Assembly (NCBI RefSeq): GCF_008084905.1
Contig: NZ_VSFC01000005.1
Span: 1-57,971, forward strand
Direction: 5' to 3'
DNA: 57,971 nucleotides
Source: Xanthomarina maritima
Lineage (GTDB): Bacteria > Bacteroidota > Bacteroidia > Flavobacteriales > Flavobacteriaceae
Below the pieces are notes generated by a model. It saw nothing but the letters and a program-made list of their open reading frames with translations, did not search any database and was not told where the DNA came from. This document shows, piece by piece, positions 44,760 through 53,515 of this stretch. How positions within the stretch are numbered: the stretch's first letter is position 1; every line of letters starts with the position of its first letter. The translations under genes and the position numbers were made by a program.

Positions 44760-46220
44760 TTAATTAACACTTTTTACAACTAATGTATCTAATTTAAGTT
44801 TCACTTTTAGCCAACGTTCTAATTTTGCTTGGTCTTTATCAATATCTGCTTTCTTTACTTTTTCTTTATTCCAAGTAACTAGAAATTCTGGAATGGTATC
44901 TGAGGTTTTAAAGTTAGAATGAATACGATTAGCATAACTAAATGTTTCTATGTTTTCGTAATTGATTTGTACCTCCTGAAGCACATCATTAAATGGAATG
45001 GTATTTTTTTCTAAAACAGACAAGGTTCTTAAACGATTTTCAAGAAAGGCAATCTTTTGGGTCTGCGACATTAAATCAACGGAATCTCGAAAACGCAATT
45101 GTTCCATATATTTCATATTATCATATTGTTCTACTTTACTCTGGTTAAATATAATATCGGTATTTACTAGAGCAGGATAAGCATCTTTTCTGTGTTTTAT
45201 CAAATCTATTGTAGACTGAGGTACTTCTCCAAGACCATAGGTATTAAATTCTATAGAAGAACCTTTGGCATCATATTTAAAAATCACGTTCTTTTTAATG
45301 TACTCGTAATCTTCTAACCCATTTAATTCATTTTCCACATAACTTCTTGCATCCACATAAAAGTTACTCTCTCTCAACACCTCAACAAAGGTCCAAACAG
45401 CAGGTATCATAACAACTACGGCTAATAACGATGCTATTCTAGCAATAAATTTCCGTTTTTTAGAATTTGCATATTTAAGCATTGGAAAACGCAATACCTT
45501 TAAAACTATAAAAGTTGCTAAAGCAATAAATATGGTATTTATAACAAATAAATACATAGCTCCAAAAAAGTATGGCCAATTAGCTTTTGCCAAACCATAT
45601 CCTGCAGTACACAAAGGTGGCATTAAGGCTGTAGCAATAGCTACACCAAAAATAACCGAAGCTATGGTTCCTTTTTTAGTACGAGCAATCATTAAGGCAG
45701 AACCACCAAAAAAGGCAATAAGAACATCTCGAATATCTGGTTTAGTTCTTCCTAAAAGCTCTGAAGTATCTTCACTTAATGGAAACAACCAGAAAAACAA
45801 ATAAGCCGTTAGCAAACTTAAAACAATCATGGTTGCTAAGTTTATTAACGATTTTTTCATAGTGTCAATATCGTTTACAGCAACCGATAGTCCAATCCCT
45901 AAAATCGGACCCATTAAAGGAGAAATTAACATGGCTCCAATAACAACTGCAGTAGAATTGGCATTCAATCCTATGGATGCTACAAAAATAGAACAAACTA
46001 AAATCCAAGCTGTAGCTCCTTTAAATGGAATATCTTTTTTTATGGCTTCAATAGTTTCATCTCGATCTGTATCTTCTCTAAAGTCTAATAGTTCTTTTAA
46101 AAACTTTTTAATATTTTTAAACAAGCCCTTGGCATCTTTAGATACAGCTTTTTTCGAATCTTCTACAGCTTGATTTTTCTTAGCCTCGTCTTCAGAAAAA
46201 TTGAATTTACTTTCTTCCAT
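44760..46220 (-). CDS. DUF389 domain-containing membrane protein
   Basis: 486 residues. After a charged N-terminal ~70 residues come about six helices of the DUF389 type, with ASIGLNANSTAVVIGAMLIS, PLMGPILGIGLSVAVNDIDT, and ALMPPLCTAGYGLAKANW. Residues ~280-486 form a soluble, mainly alpha/beta C-terminal domain with no family I recognise (VIFKYDAKGSSIEFNTYGLG). The substrate or role of DUF389 proteins is unknown; the repeated GAMLISP-like motif suggests a pore or transport function. A DUF6090 gene follows 13 bases downstream. Confidence 0.87.
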   Translation of the reverse strand: MEESKFNFSEDEAKKNQAVEDSKKAVSKDAKGLFKNIKKFLKELLDFREDTDRDETIEAIKKDIPFKGATAWILVCSIFVASIGLNANSTAVVIGAMLISPLMGPILGIGLSVAVNDIDTMKKSLINLATMIVLSLLTAYLFFWLFPLSEDTSELLGRTKPDIRDVLIAFFGGSALMIARTKKGTIASVIFGVAIATALMPPLCTAGYGLAKANWPYFFGAMYLFVINTIFIALATFIVLKVLRFPMLKYANSKKRKFIARIASLLAVVVMIPAVWTFVEVLRESNFYVDARSYVENELNGLEDYEYIKKNVIFKYDAKGSSIEFNTYGLGEVPQSTIDLIKHRKDAYPALVNTDIIFNQSKVEQYDNMKYMEQLRFRDSVDLMSQTQKIAFLENRLRTLSVLEKNTIPFNDVLQEVQINYENIETFSYANRIHSNFKTSDTIPEFLVTWNKEKVKKADIDKDQAKLERWLKVKLKLDTLVVKSVN

Positions 46221-46312
46221 GTAATTTATTTTTAAATCAACGTGCGAATATATAAATAAAAACGATTGATTATTTTATTGTAATTTTTTCTTGTAAAATA
46301 TAATTTAATCTC

Positions 46313-47392
46313 TTAACCTAAGTCATCACCATAGGTGTCTTTTACTTTATTTAATACTATTTTAATGTCTTGTTCTTTTGATTTTGGGTAGATTAACAAT
46401 ACCTCATCTTTATCGACTATAATATAATCTTTCAAACCATCTATAACAACAACTTTGTCTGCTTTGGTTCGAATCATATTACCAGAAGCATCTTCTAATA
46501 AAGTTCTAGCATGAACCACAGCATTTTGATTTGGGTCTTTTTCTAATTTATCATATAAACTTCCCCAAGTACCTAAATCGTTCCAATCGAAAGTTGCTGG
46601 AATAACATAGACATTTTTAGAAGTTTCCATAATTGCATAATCTACCGATATGTTTTCTGCTTTTTCATAGTATTCATTTATAAAATCGCTTTCTCCTTCA
46701 GTATTATAAACTGAAATGCCTTTTTCAAAAAGTCGATATAAATTCTGTTGATTCTTTTTAAACGCTTCAACTACATGTGTTACATGCCACATAAAAATAC
46801 CTGCATTCCACAAAAAATTCCCTTGCTCTAAAAACTGATTGGCTGTTTCATAACTTGGTTTTTCACGAAATTGAATAACCTGCTTGATGTCTTTCTCAAA
46901 ACTGAGATTATATTCTATATAACCATAACCAGTATTTGGAAATGTTGGTTTAATCCCCAAAGTCATCAAAGCATCATTTTTTGAACAAAAGTCAAAAGCT
47001 TGTTGCACGTTATCTGTAAATGCCTGTTCATCTTCAATCCAATGGTCGCTAGGCGCAACAATCATAACAGCATCTGGGTTTTCTTTCTGAATTTTTAAGG
47101 ACGCATACAAAATACATGGAGCCGTATTTCGCATAGCAGGTTCCAGAACCACTTGACGCATTGTAACTTCTGGTAATTGCTCGAATACTAGATCGTTATA
47201 TCTCTCATTAGTTAAAATAAAGATGTTTTCTTTAGGAATTAGTTTAGCTAACCGATAAAATGTTTTTTGAATTAAAGTCTCTCCAGTTCCAAGCATGTCG
47301 TGAAATTGTTTTGGAAAATCTCGTGTACTTACAGGCCAAAATCTAGAGCCAACACCTCCAGCCATTAGAATAGCGTAATAATTTTTGTTCAT
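46313..47392 (-). CDS. manC: Mannose-1-phosphate guanylyltransferase
   Basis: Makes GDP-mannose for surface polysaccharide and glycoprotein synthesis. About 359 residues: ILMAGGVGSRFWPVSTRDFP followed by KQF (GTP loop), APSDHWIEDEQAFTDNV, FREKPSYETANQFLEQGNFL with WNAGIF, and DWNDLGTWGSLYDKL. The C-terminal cupin isomerase domain of bifunctional ManC enzymes is absent, so this is the monofunctional form. The ATG at 47392 is preferred to the in-frame TTG at 47395. Confidence 0.92.
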   Translation of the reverse strand: MNKNYYAILMAGGVGSRFWPVSTRDFPKQFHDMLGTGETLIQKTFYRLAKLIPKENIFILTNERYNDLVFEQLPEVTMRQVVLEPAMRNTAPCILYASLKIQKENPDAVMIVAPSDHWIEDEQAFTDNVQQAFDFCSKNDALMTLGIKPTFPNTGYGYIEYNLSFEKDIKQVIQFREKPSYETANQFLEQGNFLWNAGIFMWHVTHVVEAFKKNQQNLYRLFEKGISVYNTEGESDFINEYYEKAENISVDYAIMETSKNVYVIPATFDWNDLGTWGSLYDKLEKDPNQNAVVHARTLLEDASGNMIRTKADKVVVIDGLKDYIIVDKDEVLLIYPKSKEQDIKIVLNKVKDTYGDDLG

Positions 47393-47464
47393 CAAAACTT
47401 GTTTTGTTTCCGTGAAAACGGAAATCTATTAAAATTCCTATCCGTTATTGCTAGATGTCACACT

Positions 47465-47558
47465 TAGCCTGCCCTGAGCGTAGTCGAAGGGTCGAAGTGC
47501 ATCACTGGCAATCTATTGTATTTGTCATTGCAAGACCTTTAGGTCGTGGCAATCTGTT
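47465..47558. repeat. Two dispersed-repeat-like fragments between manC and the SprT gene
   Basis: 47465-47489 carries a GC-richer CCCTGAGCGTAGTCGAAGGG-type sequence, and 47523-47558 carries TGTCATTGC ... GTGGCAATCTG around the palindrome GACCTTTAGGTC. Both resemble short intergenic repeats that I associate with many Flavobacteriaceae genomes. They occur once each here. The rest of the 198-bp gap shows nothing else. Confidence 0.45.
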
Positions 47559-47593
47559 CCATTAAAATGAATATTGTTTAATCAGATTCCATT

Positions 47594-48193
47594 TTAATGT
47601 TCCAACAACTCTACTTCTGCGTTTGGGTTGAAAAGATACAATTTTCCTGTACTTATTTCAACACATTCTATACGTTTTGTCCTTGTGTTCCCTTTTTTAA
47701 AAATTTTTCCATTGTAAAGTTTAAATTTTGTTCCTAAAGGAATTTCAAAAACAAAAGTTTTATTATTTGGTGCATCAAATTGTTTTAAAGCCAGTGATAA
47801 TTTAGCATCTGTATCGCTACTCGCTTTCGGGTTTTTAAAATGTTTTGCTAAAAGTGGTAATAAATCGCTTGGAAATATGTCAGGATTTAAAAAAGGCAAC
47901 ATCAATCTTTGAAAGGTAAATTTCCATTCCTTTCCATGTGGTTTTATAAATTTACCAAAAGTATTATAAGCTTCAAAATGAGCAATTTCATGAATTAATG
48001 TAATTAAAAAGCGATATGTATTTAAGTTTGAATTAACGGTTATTTGGTGCTTTCCATTGGGCAATCGCTTATAATCACCATGTCTTGTTTTCCGTTCATG
48101 TTTCACTTTAACAGTTAAATAATCGTGTTGCAAAAGTGTCATTACTTGTGTTAAAGCTTTTTCAGAAATAAATGGTTTTAAGGTTTGCTGCAT
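47594..48193 (-). CDS. SprT-like zinc metalloprotease-type protein
   Basis: 199 residues. The SprT-like domain has the zinc motif LITLIHEIAHFEAYNTFGKF (HExxH) and HGKEWKFTFQRLMLPF with the third ligand region. The C-terminal ~60 residues form a small beta-rich tail (FEIPLGTKFKLYNGKIFKKG). The role of bacterial SprT proteins is not firmly known; eukaryotic relatives (SPRTN) act on DNA-protein crosslinks. The -7 box TATTTTTG (48198-48205) is only four bases before the ATG. Confidence 0.87.
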   Translation of the reverse strand: MQQTLKPFISEKALTQVMTLLQHDYLTVKVKHERKTRHGDYKRLPNGKHQITVNSNLNTYRFLITLIHEIAHFEAYNTFGKFIKPHGKEWKFTFQRLMLPFLNPDIFPSDLLPLLAKHFKNPKASSDTDAKLSLALKQFDAPNNKTFVFEIPLGTKFKLYNGKIFKKGNTRTKRIECVEISTGKLYLFNPNAEVELLEH

Positions 48194-48197
48194 ATTG

Positions 48198-48205
48198 CAA
48201 AAATA
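48198..48205 (-). promoter_or_regulatory. -7 box directly before the SprT-like gene
   Basis: TATTTTTG on the minus strand, followed by CAAT and then the ATG at 48193. At the usual spacing the transcript would be leaderless. No -33 TTTG. Confidence 0.4.
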
Positions 48206-48368
48206 GACTTTTATTTAATTTTAATTGAAACATTTTGTGCATTGAAAATTAACTAATATCACATTAATTTGTGGTGGATTTTAAAGTAAAAATCAGATTT
48301 TTATAGAAATTTTAAGCAATCATAAAACATTTTTATTACTTTCACTTTTTCAAATATCAAATCTTAAA

Positions 48369-49613
48369 ATGAAAAATTTAATCTATTCGGTAGCTGCACT
48401 TTGCTTGCTATTTATTTCTTGTTCTGAGGATCCAGATGATAAATTAATTGAACAATGTACAACGCCAACAAATATTCAAATTAGCGAGATTAATTCAGAA
48501 ACAGCTACCATTACTTGGGAAGATAACAATACCACAGCTACCTATGCTTTAGAATATGGCCTATCCGGTTTTGAATTAGGTTTTGGTGAAATATTAGAAA
48601 CTTCAGAAACCACGGCAATTTTAATAGGTTTAGAAGCTAACACAAGTTACGATGTATATATACAATCTGTATGTCTCGACAATGTAAGTATGCAAACAGA
48701 AGTAACAACTTTTACAACAGCCTCTCCGTTAGTAATTCCTGAGTTTTTGCCTAACTTATCAGATCTTAATTTATTTACAGAAAACTTAAACGATTTAATA
48801 CCTAGCGATCGAGCCTTTATTTATAATTTAAATACAACACTTTTTACAGATTACGCACATAAACAACGTATTCTAGCTTTGCCAGAAGGCACGTCTATGG
48901 AGTATGTAGATGATGGTTTTCCAATATTCCCAGATAATACGGTTATGGCAAAAACCTTTTACTATTTTAATAATGAAAGAGACGAATCTGAAGGAAAAAT
49001 ACTTATTGAAACTAGACTTTTAATTAAAAAAAATGGCCTCTGGGAACTAGGTAACTATAAGTGGAATGCAGCTCAAACAGATGCTGTTTTAGACAACACG
49101 ACTAGCACAGTTCCAATTAGCTATGAAGACATCAATGGAACAACGGTAAGTATAAATTATGAAATTCCTTCTGCTCAACAATGTATTGATTGCCATAATA
49201 GCAGTAATGTAATTTCACCAATAGGACCAAGATTAAGAGCTTTAAATGGAAACAATCAACTAGAAGAATGGATTTCGAATAATAGCTTAACTGGTTTATC
49301 AGATCCGTCTCAAGTAACCGTATTACCAGATTGGGAAGATGCTGTAAATTATTCTTTAGAACAACGTGCCAGAGCCTATTTTGATATGAATTGCGCTCAT
49401 TGCCACTCTGAAGGTGGTTTCTGTGGAGACCAATCTTATTTAAGACTATCTTACAACACGCCATTGTCTGAATCTTATATTTTTGAAGACAGGTTAAACA
49501 TTGACACCAGAATGTCATTCTATTACCAAGGCGTAAGCATGCCTTTAATTGGAACAACCATGATGCATCCTGAAGGATACGATTTAATAAGTCAGTATCT
49601 AGACACACTTTAA
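48369..49613 (+). CDS. Fibronectin type III / diheme c-type cytochrome lipoprotein
   Basis: 414 residues. Lipoprotein signal LCLLFISC (Cys19), then SEDPDDK, an acidic start compatible with surface export. Residues ~30-118 form one fibronectin type III domain (TPTNIQISEINSETATITWE; LEANTSYDVYIQSVC). The rest resembles the SO2930-type diheme cytochrome family: NDLIPSDRAFIYNLNTTLFT, then two heme sites, CIDCH (in QQCIDCHNSSN) and CAHCH (in NCAHCHSEGG). It should bind two c-type hemes in the envelope and take part in electron transfer or oxidation of an unknown substrate. It is followed by a terminator at 49638. Confidence 0.85.
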   Translation: MKNLIYSVAALCLLFISCSEDPDDKLIEQCTTPTNIQISEINSETATITWEDNNTTATYALEYGLSGFELGFGEILETSETTAILIGLEANTSYDVYIQSVCLDNVSMQTEVTTFTTASPLVIPEFLPNLSDLNLFTENLNDLIPSDRAFIYNLNTTLFTDYAHKQRILALPEGTSMEYVDDGFPIFPDNTVMAKTFYYFNNERDESEGKILIETRLLIKKNGLWELGNYKWNAAQTDAVLDNTTSTVPISYEDINGTTVSINYEIPSAQQCIDCHNSSNVISPIGPRLRALNGNNQLEEWISNNSLTGLSDPSQVTVLPDWEDAVNYSLEQRARAYFDMNCAHCHSEGGFCGDQSYLRLSYNTPLSESYIFEDRLNIDTRMSFYYQGVSMPLIGTTMMHPEGYDLISQYLDTL

Positions 49614-49637
49614 AAAATTAACAATGTTAAAAAAATT

Positions 49638-49672
49638 AATCCTCTGGGTTTTTGCCTTGAGGATTTTTTTTT
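49638..49672 (+). terminator. Intrinsic terminator of the cytochrome lipoprotein gene
   Basis: Stem AATCCTC/GAGGATT (49638-49644 and 49659-49665) with a 14-base loop, followed by a run of T up to 49672. Confidence 0.75.
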
Positions 49673-49730
49673 GATTAAACCTTTCTACTTTTAATAGGTC
49701 TTATAGATATAATTCTTAAAAAATTAAAAG

Positions 49731-50183
49731 ATGAAAAAAGTAATGGCAATCCTATTCTTTTCATTTTGCTTAATTGCGAATGCACAAGAAAAAAAAGAAA
49801 GAGCAAATAAAATGCAGGACTACATTCCTGAAGAAATGGCTCAAGTTCAAACCAAACAAATGACCTTAGATTTAGATTTAACTGAAACGCAACAAAAACA
49901 AGTTCAGCAAATAAATCTAAAAAACGCTCAAGAAAGAAAAGCGAAATATGAAGCCAAAGAGAAAGCTTCTAAAAATTCAGATAAAGAAAAGCCTTCTAAA
50001 GATGAACGACTTAAAATGAAAAACGAACATCTTGATCGTCAAATTGAAATGAAGAAAAAAATGAAAAACATTTTAAATGAAGATCAGTATAAAAAATGGG
50101 AAGAGATAACTAAAGATAAAAGAGAAAAACAAAAAGCTCAGATGCATCAAAAAAAGAAAATGCATCATTCTGAAAATAAATAA
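49731..50183 (+). CDS. Spy/CpxP-like periplasmic helical protein
   Basis: 150 residues with a signal peptide ending FCLIANAQ. The mature protein is almost entirely charged helix, very rich in Lys and Glu, with LDLTETQQKQVQQINLKNAQ and ILNEDQYKKWEEITKD, the LTxxQxxxVxxI and LxxxQxxKW patterns of small Spy/CpxP-like proteins of Bacteroidota. A chaperone or stress role is inferred only. It ends in a His-Lys cluster (HQKKKMHHSENK). A 157-bp element with inverted ends follows directly. Confidence 0.75.
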   Translation: MKKVMAILFFSFCLIANAQEKKERANKMQDYIPEEMAQVQTKQMTLDLDLTETQQKQVQQINLKNAQERKAKYEAKEKASKNSDKEKPSKDERLKMKNEHLDRQIEMKKKMKNILNEDQYKKWEEITKDKREKQKAQMHQKKKMHHSENK

Positions 50184-50192
50184 TTTATTTTA

Positions 50193-50349
50193 AAAGTGGC
50201 TGTTTAAAAAGAGAATAAGCGTCATTCTGTATTCCTGCCTTATCGGCAGACAAGTATTTCAGGTTTTCATCTGTTCTTCAACCTGAACTTGTTTCAGTTT
50301 CTCTCAAGCAAAGGGAACGACAGATTAAATCTTTTTAAATAGCCACTTT
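50193..50349. repeat. 157-bp intergenic element with 20-bp terminal inverted repeats
   Basis: The ends (50193-50212 and 50330-50349) are inverted repeats with a single mismatch in 20 bases. The interior has a CCTGCC-TTATC-GGCAG stem and an AGGTTTTCAT ... ACCT stretch. It sits exactly between two convergent genes (the Spy-like gene and hemL), so the folded RNA could terminate both. The structure resembles a MITE or long dispersed repeat. No transposase is present. Confidence 0.65.
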
Positions 50350-50352
50350 CTT

Positions 50353-51639
50353 TTACAACAAACTGCAAACTTTATAACAAGCTGCAATGGTTTTATCTAA
50401 ATCTTCATAGCTTAAAGCATCCGAAATAAACCACGTTTCAAAAGCACTTGGAGCAATATAAACGCCTTCATCTAACATGCCATGAAAGAAGGCTTTAAAA
50501 CTATCGTTATTTCCTGTAGCTGCAGTCTCAATATCTTTAACTGCTGTTTCAGAAAAATGAACAGATATCATAGAACCTACACGATTTATGGTATGTTCAA
50601 TTTTTAATTTTTCTAACACTTCAGACATTCCTTTATGTAAATAAGCTGTTTTTTCAGCCAAACGTTTATAGATATCTTTATCCTCATTTAATTCTGTAAG
50701 CATTGCTAATCCTGCTGCCATAGCTAACGGATTACCACTTAAAGTGCCTGCTTGGTAAACTGGTCCAAGTGGAGCTAAATGGTTCATTATTTCTGCGCGA
50801 CCAGCAAATGCTCCTACTGGCAAACCTCCTCCTATTACTTTTCCAAAACAAACCAAGTCTGCTTCAACACCATATAATTCTTGTGCACCTCCTTTGGCAA
50901 GTCTAAAGCCTGTCATAACCTCATCGAAAACTAATAATATATCATTAGCATCACATAAAATTCTCAACTTTTGCAGAAAATCATCTTTAGGTGGAATACA
51001 ACCCATATTTCCTGCTACAGGCTCTAAAATAATACAGGCAATCTCGCCCTTATTTGCTTCTATAAGGTCTTGAACATTCGAGATATCATTGTATCTAGCT
51101 AACAAGGTATCTTGTGCTGTGCCTTTAGTCACTCCTGGACTATTCGGACTTCCAAAAGTAACGGCTCCACTTCCTGCTTGTATTAAAAACGAATCGCTAT
51201 GCCCATGATAACAGCCAGCAAATTTGATGATCTTGTCTTTTCCAGTATAACCTCTTGCTAGTCTAACAGCACTCATACAGGCTTCTGTACCAGAATTTAC
51301 AAACCGTATTTTATCTATATTTGGAACCATAGAAACTGCTAATTGTGCAATTTTTGTTTCAATTTCAGTTGGCGTTCCAAAAGAAGTCCCTAGTTTCGTT
51401 TTTTCTATAATGGCATCAACCACTGGTTTGTATGCATGACCAAGTATCATGGGTCCCCAAGAATTTATATAATCGATGTATTGATTGTTATCTTCATCTA
51501 TTAAATAAGCTCCTTTAGCTTTTTTTATAAAAACAGGTGTTCCTCCAACAGCTTTAAATGCTCTTACTGGCGAATTAACGCCACCAGGAATAACGGTTTC
51601 AGCTTCAGCAAACAAAGCACTACTTCTTTGATGTAACAT
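50353..51639 (-). CDS. hemL: Glutamate-1-semialdehyde 2,1-aminomutase
   Basis: PLP enzyme forming 5-aminolevulinate from glutamate-1-semialdehyde in the C5 heme pathway. 428 residues: [69 protein letters not shown], and the Schiff-base lysine in [15 protein letters not shown] around residue 265. It is the last gene of an operon with the glucosaminidase and the PLP desulfhydrase-like gene. Confidence 0.96.
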   Translation of the reverse strand: MLHQRSSALFAEAETVIPGGVNSPVRAFKAVGGTPVFIKKAKGAYLIDEDNNQYIDYINSWGPMILGHAYKPVVDAIIEKTKLGTSFGTPTEIETKIAQLAVSMVPNIDKIRFVNSGTEACMSAVRLARGYTGKDKIIKFAGCYHGHSDSFLIQAGSGAVTFGSPNSPGVTKGTAQDTLLARYNDISNVQDLIEANKGEIACIILEPVAGNMGCIPPKDDFLQKLRILCDANDILLVFDEVMTGFRLAKGGAQELYGVEADLVCFGKVIGGGLPVGAFAGRAEIMNHLAPLGPVYQAGTLSGNPLAMAAGLAMLTELNEDKDIYKRLAEKTAYLHKGMSEVLEKLKIEHTINRVGSMISVHFSETAVKDIETAATGNNDSFKAFFHGMLDEGVYIAPSAFETWFISDALSYEDLDKTIAACYKVCSLL

Positions 51640-51654
51640 GAAAATTTCTAGTAT

Positions 51655-52476
51655 TTAATTAGATTTTACTATCAGAACATTTCCTATAGTCAAATCGTTT
51701 GAAGTTAAATTATTCATTTTTTTTAATTCATCAACAGTCGTGTTGTATCTTTTAGATAAAGAATACAACGTATCACCTTTAGCAATCAAATGTGTGTCTT
51801 CAGCTTTAACAGGTGCTTTTCTAGTCTTTTTATTACCTAAAACAGCTTCATCATATGTATAAAGTTGGTATCGCTCTATCAGACTAATTAATTTTTCCGG
51901 ATATTTTTTATCAGTTGCATAACCTGCTGCTCTTAACTCTTTTGCCCAAGATTGATAATCGTCTATATCTAATTGAAATAGTTTCTGATAACGAGATCTA
52001 CCAGTTAAAAATAATGAATGGTCTCGATAAGAATATTTAGCATCATTGTATTTTCTAAAACATTCTTGTGAAGCATCATCGTCATGATAAATTTTAGCTC
52101 CATTCCATTCGTGACATTTAATTCCAAAATGATTATTAGCTTCAACAGCTAAACGTCCTTTTCCTGAAGCCGATTCTAAAATCCCTTGAGCCAAAGTAAT
52201 ACTTGCAGGAATATGATACAAACGCATTTCTTCTTGGGCTATTCCACTAAATAAAGCAATATATTCTTCGGTTGAATTTGGAACTTTTACCGGAACTTCT
52301 TCAACAACAATCACTTCTACTGTTTCTTCTTTTGTTGGTGCTGGTTTCGTTCTAGGATCTATAACAACCCTTTCAGTTTTTGCTTTACTTTTATTACGTT
52401 TAGAACTCGTTTTTTTGCTAGAACCACAACTAAAAACAAAGACACTTAAAACAAAAAGTAAGATGAGTTTTTTCAT
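51655..52476 (-). CDS. Glucosaminidase (GH73) with LysM domain, lipoprotein
   Basis: About 273 residues from the ATG at 52476 (an in-frame TTG at 52485 is less likely). Lipobox FVFSC (Cys17) followed by GSSKKTSSKRNKSK. The GH73 domain spans ~75-215: SITLAQGILESASGKGRLAV with the catalytic Glu, NNHFGIKC, and YQSWAKELRAAGYATDKKYP. A single LysM (~228-273) reads HLIAKGDTLYSLSKRYNTTV and so on. It cleaves peptidoglycan N-acetylglucosaminyl bonds during growth or division. It is 5 bases after the PLP gene and 15 before hemL. Confidence 0.92.
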   Translation of the reverse strand: MKKLILLFVLSVFVFSCGSSKKTSSKRNKSKAKTERVVIDPRTKPAPTKEETVEVIVVEEVPVKVPNSTEEYIALFSGIAQEEMRLYHIPASITLAQGILESASGKGRLAVEANNHFGIKCHEWNGAKIYHDDDASQECFRKYNDAKYSYRDHSLFLTGRSRYQKLFQLDIDDYQSWAKELRAAGYATDKKYPEKLISLIERYQLYTYDEAVLGNKKTRKAPVKAEDTHLIAKGDTLYSLSKRYNTTVDELKKMNNLTSNDLTIGNVLIVKSN

Positions 52477-52481
52477 TAATT

Positions 52482-53372
52482 TCAATTAATTATTGGTAAA
52501 TTTTTACTTAATAATTTTGCATTCATTCCTTCTATTCCTTGTAATCCACCAGTATGGATTGCTAGAATTTTAGAATCTTTTGGAAAAAATCCTTTTCCCA
52601 TTAAATCATAAATTCCAAACATCATTTTTCCAGTGTAAATTGGATCTAAAGGAATCCGATTGGTTGCTTTAAACCTATTAATAAAACTGACTAATTCAGT
52701 ATTTATTTTGGCATAACCTCCAAAATGATAATCTGTAATTAAATCCCAATTAGATTTATTTGCAAACTTACTAATTTCTTCTTTTAAAAAATCACCTTTT
52801 AAGGCAGGAAATCCTAGAATTTTCTGCTCAGGCAAACTGGCATTTATTAGACCACTAATCGTGCCTCCTGTCCCAACAGGGCAACATATAAAATCGAAGG
52901 CTGTATCTGTTTCCGTTAAAATGGCTTCACATCCTTTTACTGCTAAATTATTAGTACCACCTTCAGGAATTAAATAAAAATCTCCATATTTTGCTTTTAA
53001 TTTATCAATAAAATCTTCAGAGGTTTTATCTCTATAAACTTCTCTGGAAATAAAGTGAAAGTGCATACCTTGTTTTCTAGCAAAAGCTAAGGTTGGATTG
53101 TCTGTAATTTTATTAGCTAACTCTTCCCCTCGAATAATACCAATGGTCTTAAAACCAAATTCATGTCCTGCAGCTGCAACAGCAGCAATATGATTAGAAA
53201 ATGCGCCTCCAAATGTCAGTAAGACGTTTTTATTTAACTGTTCGGCTTCAAGAAGATTGTACTTAAGTTTTCTGTATTTATTTCCGGAAATGAAGTGATG
53301 GTTTAAATAATCAGGTTTTAAATATACATGTTCTGCAACAAAAACATTGCTTTGGTCTATAATTTCAATCAT
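52482..53372 (-). CDS. PLP-dependent ACC deaminase / D-cysteine desulfhydrase family protein
   Basis: 296 residues of fold-type II. The PLP lysine is in HFISGNKYRKLKYNL (~residues 27-41), LLTFGGAFSNHIAAVAAAGH follows, then VGTGGTISGL (phosphate loop) and HTGGLQGIEGM at the C-terminus. Activity could be deamination of ACC or desulfhydration of D-cysteine; the sequence alone does not decide. It is the first gene of the operon with the glucosaminidase and hemL. Confidence 0.87.
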   Translation of the reverse strand: MIEIIDQSNVFVAEHVYLKPDYLNHHFISGNKYRKLKYNLLEAEQLNKNVLLTFGGAFSNHIAAVAAAGHEFGFKTIGIIRGEELANKITDNPTLAFARKQGMHFHFISREVYRDKTSEDFIDKLKAKYGDFYLIPEGGTNNLAVKGCEAILTETDTAFDFICCPVGTGGTISGLINASLPEQKILGFPALKGDFLKEEISKFANKSNWDLITDYHFGGYAKINTELVSFINRFKATNRIPLDPIYTGKMMFGIYDLMGKGFFPKDSKILAIHTGGLQGIEGMNAKLLSKNLPIIN

Positions 53373-53515
53373 TTTAACGAATTTAAAAACAGATACTTAT
53401 AAAGTTTATAAATTTATGATATTTTTAGTAATTCAGTTAAAATTAAGAACAAATTAAAACTATAGCAATCATTTTAAACAAAACCCTCAACACGAATAAA
53501 TTAAAGACCATATCT

